From: Hawksworthiomyces lignivorus | Lineage: Eukaryota; Ascomycota; Sordariomycetes; Ophiostomatales; Ophiostomataceae | Assembly: GCA_002917075.1 (NCBI GenBank) | Contig: NTMA01000018.1 | Coordinates: 248,001 to 312,000 of the forward strand | Direction of reading: 5' to 3' | Length of the DNA stretch: 64,000 nucleotides | Shown here: positions 58,681 through 64,000 of the stretch, one piece after another | Layout: each line of letters begins with the position of its first letter | How positions within the stretch are numbered: position 1 is the stretch's first letter | The notes under the pieces: model-generated | What the model saw: the letters and a program-made list of their open reading frames with translations, nothing else | Database searches by the model: none | What the model was told of the DNA's origin: nothing | Translations under genes and position numbers: made by a program

Positions 58681-60351
58681 ATGGCCGGCAAAGACACCTT
58701 CGTCCTTAGCGGACGCGAGTGGCCCAAGGTCCAGTGGTGGCGGATGAAGCACATGAACGTGCTCTACATCACCCTCTGGGCTGCCATGCTGACTTCTGCT
58801 ACAAACGGTTACGATGGCTCTCTTATGAACGGTCTGGAGGCTATCCAGGCGTGGCTCGACGACTTCAACGACCCGAATGGCGCTACTCTCGGCCTCATCA
58901 CTGCCTCCATGTCTATCGGCTCCATGCTGGCTATCCCGTTCGTGCCCTATACAGCTGATCTTCTCGGTCGCCGCACCGGTGTCGTCATCGGCTGCAGCAT
59001 CATGATCGTCGGTGTGGCTCTTATCTGCATCGGTTTCCACGTCGCGCTCTTCATCGTTGGCCGTCTGATTCTGGGCTTTGGCATTGCCATTGCCCACGGC
59101 TCGGCCCCGCTTCTGATTGCCGAGCTGGTTCACCCCCAGCACCGCGCTATCTACAGCACCATCTACAACACCCTGTGGTACCTGGGCTCCCTCGTCGGCT
59201 CGTGGGTCGCCTTCGGCACCAACAACCTGCAGGGCCAGTGGGCGTGGCGCGTTCCCGTCATGCTCCAGGCCATCCCCTCGCTGGTGCAGATTATCATGAT
59301 CTGGTATGTATATAGTCCACCCGAAAAAGCTGTGGAAGAAAATGCAGGCCGGCCGCGCGTGTACCGAATGTGCAATGGGCAAAAAATCTAACAAAATCCT
59401 CTCTTTAGGACCGTCCCTGAGTCTCCCCGTTGGCTGATCTCTAAGGGCAGGCTGGAGCAGGCCAAGAACATCCTGGCCAAGTACCACGCCCAGGGCGACC
59501 TCGACGACGAGCTCGTCAACGTTGAGTTCAACGAGATCCAGCAGACCATCTCTCTCGAGCAGGAGTACGAGAAGAACGCGTGGTCCGAGCTGTGGTCGAC
59601 CCCCGGCAACCGCCACCGTCTCATCATCCTGGTCTCCATCGGTTTCTTCTCCCAGTGGTCTGGCAACGGCATCGTCTCCTACTACCTGCCGCAGGTGCTT
59701 GACCTCATCGGTGTCACCGACCACACCAAGCAGCTCGAGATCAACGGTTACCTGTCCATCGTCCAGCTGATCTCCGCCGTCACCATCTGCTTCTTCGTCG
59801 ACAAGGTCGGCCGTCGCCCGCTCTTCCTCACTTCGTGCGTGGGCATGCTGCTCTCCTTTATCAGCACCACCATCGGCCTGGCCCGCTACCAGGTCCACGC
59901 CTCGGACAGCGCCGCCAACGCCGTCATTGCCCTCATCTTCATCTACTACATCTTCTACAACCTCGGCTTCTGCGGTCTGCTCGTCTCCTACTCCGCCGAG
60001 ATTCTGCCCTACCGCATCCGCGCCAAGGGTCTCACCGTCATGTTCTTCTGCGTCGACCTGTCGCTCTGGTTCAACCAGTACGTCAACCCCGTCGCGCTCC
60101 GCAACATCCAGTGGAAGTACTACCTCGTGTACTGCGTCTGGCTCGCCTTCGAGCTCGTCGTCGTCTACTTCTACTACATCGAGACCAAGAACACCCCCCT
60201 CGAGGAGATCGTCAAGCACTTCGACGGCGACGCTGCCATCGTCGGCGGCGAGGCCGCGACCGCCAAGGCCCGCCACCTGGCCGGCGAGGACGAGGCTGCC
60301 CACGAGGCCGTGCACGTCGAGTCCGAGAAGGTCAACGTCAGCCACGCTTAG
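58681..60351 (+). CDS. MFS sugar transporter (12 TM)
   Basis: Exons 58681-59303 and 59409-60351; 105-bp intron (GTATGT...TTTAG) splitting a Trp codon; 521 residues. About 12 transmembrane segments. Sugar-porter marks: NGYDGSLMNGLEA in TM1, ADLLGRRTG between TM2 and TM3, RLILGFGIAIAHGSAPLLIAEL, PESPRWL after TM6, VDKVGRRPLF between TM8 and TM9 and ETKNTPLEEI after TM12. The loop between TM6 and TM7 is charged. It should be a plasma-membrane proton symporter for a hexose or a disaccharide; this subgroup is often annotated as lactose permease or hexose transporter, and I cannot choose. Codon use is strongly C-ending, which suggests high expression. Start context is ACA ATG G. Confidence 0.93.
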
Positions 60352-62105
60352 GAGGCGCGAGAATAGGTCGTCCGAGTGCAAACAAGATTGCTTTCTATGG
60401 AGGGCTCATCGGGGCCGGGCGGAGGCTGGGAAATGCTTTTCGCCAGCAGCCTATAAATTCTCCAGCTGTCGAGAGTGGACATTCTCCCCTTTTCTTGCTG
60501 CTACCTAAGATGTGTTCGATGACTCAAAACTTTATAGTTTCAGCGGAATACCATTTTTCATAGCATATGATTTTTGTAATTTTCTTAGGATGAAATGGCA
60601 TACCCCGATTTCAAAATTAAAAACCAAATATCTATTAATCTTATAAAAGCTCCTCTTGCCGTGACAATTTGCTCTGTTTTAAGATCTGAGAACAGAGTTA
60701 TATTCTAAGGTATAGCTGATAGATGCGTGTGAGTATAGCGACTTGCAGTCTTGTCTTTCGGGGCTACGCGTCTGGCAGTTAAGAATATAGGCGACCTCGT
60801 CTCAGGCGAGAAATCGCAGACCTATAGAAACATAATCGTTAGCAGCTCGTATTGACCCGGATCTCACCCAGCTACTAACAATTCATGCGAGAGCAATATA
60901 GAATAACCTAGGATGGTGCCTATAAAAATTTTGAACTCTACTTCGCCCAACAAGCAATGGCACCAGCGGTCGCTGTTAGAACAACATCTGAATCTGAACT
61001 GAAGCAGGTGATAAATAGCACTAAAGTCCGCCAAGATTTTGTTCAACTCATCGCAAGTTGAGTCGCAAGGCATTCTCTGTTTCGTGGGATAGAACAATAC
61101 GAGTGACCAAGCATAAACAAAAGAAAGTCAATGTTCATGTTGGATTATTAATCCTTGTAGGCTTTCAACTTCGAAGTATTGAGGCGGCAAGGTGTAATCA
61201 ATACAGCCCAAGCCGGAATTTCTAATATTATGAACCACTTTGATAATACAAGATAGACCAGCGAGATATTTCAAAGCAATGAAGACGCTACTGGTGGACT
61301 ATACGAGAGATAACCTGTCTATAAACCAATTGACGAAATGGAGTAAGGAGCTATTTCAATAAGCATATAAAGACGCTCTGGCTGTGGGCTGTCGATCCTC
61401 TCCATTGGTATATCGTCCGATGGAGTACCTGTTTTTATGTAGTGTTGTTGTCGATCAGTGTGCGTTGATATATACGAAAAAAATCTTTTGCGCATTCGCT
61501 GAGAAGAGCATGTACATCGACTAGGCCAAGGCTTAATGCAACCACGTCCATCGAAACAAGGTATTAACACACATTCTTGAGGAGCCTGATATGAAGAGCA
61601 AGGTAGTTTAGCCCTACGAGCCATTCCCCCATACCGAAAGCGTAAAGCAGGATTACTCTATATGAAAACATTAACCGGTAACCGGGTTATTTTATACCGA
61701 TGACTTCAGCCATTGCTTCTGCGGCTTAATTTTCTTTGAAAAAGTCGCAGACAGACGCCCACTAAGAGGGATGACATATAGAAATGTGAAGATGCAAATA
61801 GACGAAAACGACAATTAAAATATCAAGGCTCAGCAAAGTAGCTCCGTCCTCCTTTCCCTTTTTTGTCCATTGAAACAATGAAAAAACACAACAGAATATC
61901 CGATACGAATTGCTATCCGAAAAAAGTGCAACCAAAAGATATGAGACCAACTCTTGCGCAGAGCTGCCCACGAAACCAAGCGAGGCCTCTGCTCTGCCGG
62001 CGACCGAGCGATGCAAAAGACGGCACCCCAAGATGAGAATCCGGGCAAGGCAGTCCGGGACAGCTTGGGGAGCGCAGCCCCCCTTTCCCCGCCACCCGCT
62101 AGCAA
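60352..62105. other. Convergent 3' region, sugar transporter / surface protein
   Basis: 1.75 kb, strongly AT-rich from about 60540 to 61330. No gene or RNA recognised. Frames overlapping 61762-63177 are shadows of the next gene. Confidence 0.6.
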
Positions 62106-63233
62106 CTACCGCAGCTGCTGGTGGTCGGCGAAGGGGTTGGGGCCAGAGAGGTCGCTGATGGACTCGCTCGTGTGCAGGACGTGCTGCTGGGGCGGGATCT
62201 GGGGCGCGTAGCTGCCGGCGGTGGCGTAGGGCTCGTTCAGCGTGGGGGCCGCGGAGGAGTGGGAGGACTGGGGCGGGACGAGGGGCAGCTGCTGGTCGCT
62301 GAGGTTGCCGCTGCTCATGTTGCGGACGGCGGCGGTGGGCCGCTTCTTGTCGATGGCGGCCTGCTTGGCGATGGCGGCGGCCTCGGCGGCCTTGGCCATG
62401 CGGTTGTGCTGGCGGCGCTCGCGGCAGCAGAGGAAGCACATGGTGGAGACGGCGGCGACGACGCCGATGGCGAACACGATGGCGATGACGATGCCCGACG
62501 TGCCAATGTCCTCCTTCTTCATGCACGTCGTCACGTCGCTGACCGTCTTGCACAGCAGGCCGGCCGCGCACGTCGGGTACGACGCCACCGTCGGGAAGCA
62601 CGGCAGCGTCTCCTTGCCGGAGCCCGTGCCCGTGGACTGGATCGGGCACGTCGTCGTCGAGATCGTCGTCGTCGTCAGGCAGATGAGCGACGACGACGCG
62701 CCCGTGAACGTGCTCAGCGGCGCGTCCTTGGTCTGGAGGACGGGCGTGGACGCGGCTGCGACCGTGCTGGCGGCTGACTCGGCCGCGGCCGTCGACGACG
62801 GCGCCGCGGTTGTCTTCTCGCCGGTCGTCTTGGCCGTGGTCTTGGCCGAGGTCGTCGTCGTCGTCTTGTCCTCCTCCTTTGGCCGCCGCCGGCGCAGATC
62901 TTCCATGTTGCCGCTGTCGGCAGGGCCGGCGCCGCAGCGCTTGATCGTCCACTCGGCCTCGATGCGGGCCTCCGCGGCCGTGCAGCCAGCGTCCACAAAG
63001 CATCCCTCCAGCGCGGCCGTCGTGCACAGGTGCGCTTCCCGCGGCAGCCTGCTGGCTAGGCAGTACTCGATGCTGCCGCTGTGACCGCAGGCCGCCAAGC
63101 GGGCCAGCTCGGCAGCCTTGCTGTGCAGGCACTCTGCTACATCCGCATTCGGCCCCTTGGCAGCGGCTGTGCTGCACAGAAGGGAGAGGAGGGCGGCGCT
63201 TAGATAGGCCGAGCTCTCTCTTGCTAACCGCAT
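62106..63233 (-). CDS. Cysteine-rich, Thr/Ser-rich single-pass cell-surface protein, unknown function
   Basis: Single exon, 375 residues. A signal peptide covers about 1-25 (SAYLSAALLSLLCSTAAAKG). The ectodomain has seven Cys between about 33 and 100 (AECLH, AACGH, EYCLA, HLCTT, EGCFV, AGCTA, KRCGA). A Thr/Ser/Ala-rich, probably O-mannosylated stalk and a second block of six Cys (ICLT, TTCPI, PCFPT, TCAAG, LLCKT, TTCMK) follow. One transmembrane helix (GIVIAIVFAIGVVAAVSTMCFL) is followed by basic CCRERRQHNR and a disordered cytoplasmic tail ending NPFADHQQLR. The layout resembles fungal wall sensors, but the first Cys block is not a clear WSC or CFEM domain. The orthologue is unknown to me. 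Confidence 0.82.
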   Translation of the reverse strand: MRLARESSAYLSAALLSLLCSTAAAKGPNADVAECLHSKAAELARLAACGHSGSIEYCLASRLPREAHLCTTAALEGCFVDAGCTAAEARIEAEWTIKRCGAGPADSGNMEDLRRRRPKEEDKTTTTTSAKTTAKTTGEKTTAAPSSTAAAESAASTVAAASTPVLQTKDAPLSTFTGASSSLICLTTTTISTTTCPIQSTGTGSGKETLPCFPTVASYPTCAAGLLCKTVSDVTTCMKKEDIGTSGIVIAIVFAIGVVAAVSTMCFLCCRERRQHNRMAKAAEAAAIAKQAAIDKKRPTAAVRNMSSGNLSDQQLPLVPPQSSHSSAAPTLNEPYATAGSYAPQIPPQQHVLHTSESISDLSGPNPFADHQQLR

Positions 63234-64000
63234 ATTTGCTAATCTAATGTGGTCTGGCTTCTTCGGTCTTCGGGTCGCTTTTTCAACGCTGTCTCATCTA
63301 AGCCAAGATCGGAGGTCGGCAAGAGATATATTCGGAAACGGATACTCGTGGGGAGGAAAGGTAAGAGTCGCGCCTGAGAACTTAGCTAACCGGTAGAGTG
63401 GGAAGATAAAGGAGAGCTGAGACAAGAGAGTGAGCAGGAAAGGAACGAAGAGAAAGGGACAGCGGTGGGAAAATTAGGTCTGGTAAAGGTATACAAAAGG
63501 AGAGAATAAGAAACCGAAGCGAGTGAAAGCTTCAGCCAACACAAGATTAAGGAAGCAAAAAGCAGGAAAAAAAAAAAGGCACAGAGTGCGAAGAAGATGA
63601 ACAATCCAAGGAATACGAAGATAAACCGAGACCGAAAGTAGCCTGGAAGCAAAAAATAAGCTCCCAAAGAAAGGGGGTACGAAGAAGTCCAGGCGCGTTA
63701 TAAAAGAAATAGGGGGGGACGGATCTGGCGGCGAGGCGGACCCAGGGCTATTTAAAAATTTAAGAAAAGACTCTTAGGGAGCCCACGCTACGAAGCAAAA
63801 ACCCACGATGGTACGCAGGATCTGGGTACCCTGTCAATGGGCTGAGGACGAACGTAGAGACGGAGAATGCAATATCACCAGCCCGCTGTATAGCTATAAC
63901 ATATAACATTGAGAATGCATCTTATTTTTCCATGGGGTTGCAGAAACGGTCGTCTGATCTAGCCCAATCTACTCTCTTTAGCAACAGCTTTTAGTAGGCT
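63234..64000. other. Upstream region of the surface-protein gene
   Basis: The plus strand is purine-rich at 63350-63680, so the leftward leader would be pyrimidine-rich. No gene is recognised up to the window edge. Confidence 0.5.

Noticed and set aside
58675..60381. 568-codon open frame antisense to the whole sugar transporter
   Set aside because: It runs through both exons and the intron on the opposite strand and encodes repetitive Asp/Val/Leu/Gly text. Strong C-ending codon use of the real gene removes antisense stops, so this is a shadow.
61762..63177. 471-codon frame overlapping the surface-protein gene on the same strand
   Set aside because: Its sequence is Arg/Gly/His-rich junk in another frame; the 375-codon frame has a signal peptide, Cys pattern and TM helix.
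1..64000. CRISPR array, bacterial operon or biosynthetic gene cluster
   Set aside because: No regularly spaced repeats exist, genes have introns and independent promoters, and the lone TRI12-like pump has no synthase, P450 or other cluster partner beside it.

Overview
The window is nuclear DNA of a filamentous ascomycete, most likely a Sordariomycete and plausibly Hypocreales. The evidence is many short GT-AG introns (57-201 bp) with CTAAC-like branch sites, GC-rich third codon positions, pyrimidine-rich leaders, and proteins typical of this group (COT-1 kinase, TRI12-type MFS pump, Clg1-type cyclin, RSC7). I placed it by protein resemblance only and do not name a genus. I support 17 protein-coding genes and one tRNA, about one gene per 3.6 kb. 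Coding parts are well separated by long AT-richer gaps.

Layout: 1-2908 (-) VPS9-domain Rab5-type GEF, cut by the window edge; 4684-6349 (+) mitochondrial class III CoA-transferase; 6834-8727 (+) PHD-finger protein; 9075-10121 (-) NIP30/FAM192A-type protein; 11933-12997 (-) Clg1-like cyclin; 12998-24620 an 11.6-kb stretch with no recognisable gene; 24621-26419 (-) RSC7 chromatin-remodelling subunit; 27643-28668 (-) TFIIB; 30272-31039 (-) single-pass membrane protein; 33211-35315 (-) TRI12-like 14-TM transporter; 36847-38232 (+) ankyrin-like protein; 38815-38886 (+) initiator tRNA-Met; 39235-41304 (+) ASNSD1-like asparagine-synthetase-domain protein; 43604-44681 (+) four-TM protein; 45253-46802 (-) TIM54; 49544-51890 (+) COT1/NDR kinase; 53040-53804 (-) SF3A2/Prp11; 58681-60351 (+) MFS sugar transporter; 62106-63233 (-) cysteine-rich single-pass cell-surface protein.

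The genes are mostly housekeeping (endosomal traffic, transcription, chromatin, splicing, mitochondrial import, polarity kinase) with two transporters and several unknown membrane or ankyrin proteins. There is no operon, biosynthetic cluster, CRISPR array or intact transposon. Exon boundaries were deduced by hand from splice signals, reading phase and family alignment memory; each model closes in frame. The most unusual material is in the non-coding parts and in gene structure: the 11.6-kb gap upstream of the cyclin, a dispersed TACGGAGTA/TACGAGTA motif found in gaps, a perfect double E-box palindrome before the PHD gene, a TATA-containing inverted repeat before the sugar transporter, a stop-free 60-nt intron in the ASNSD1 gene and a 26-nt microexon in the TRI12-like pump.
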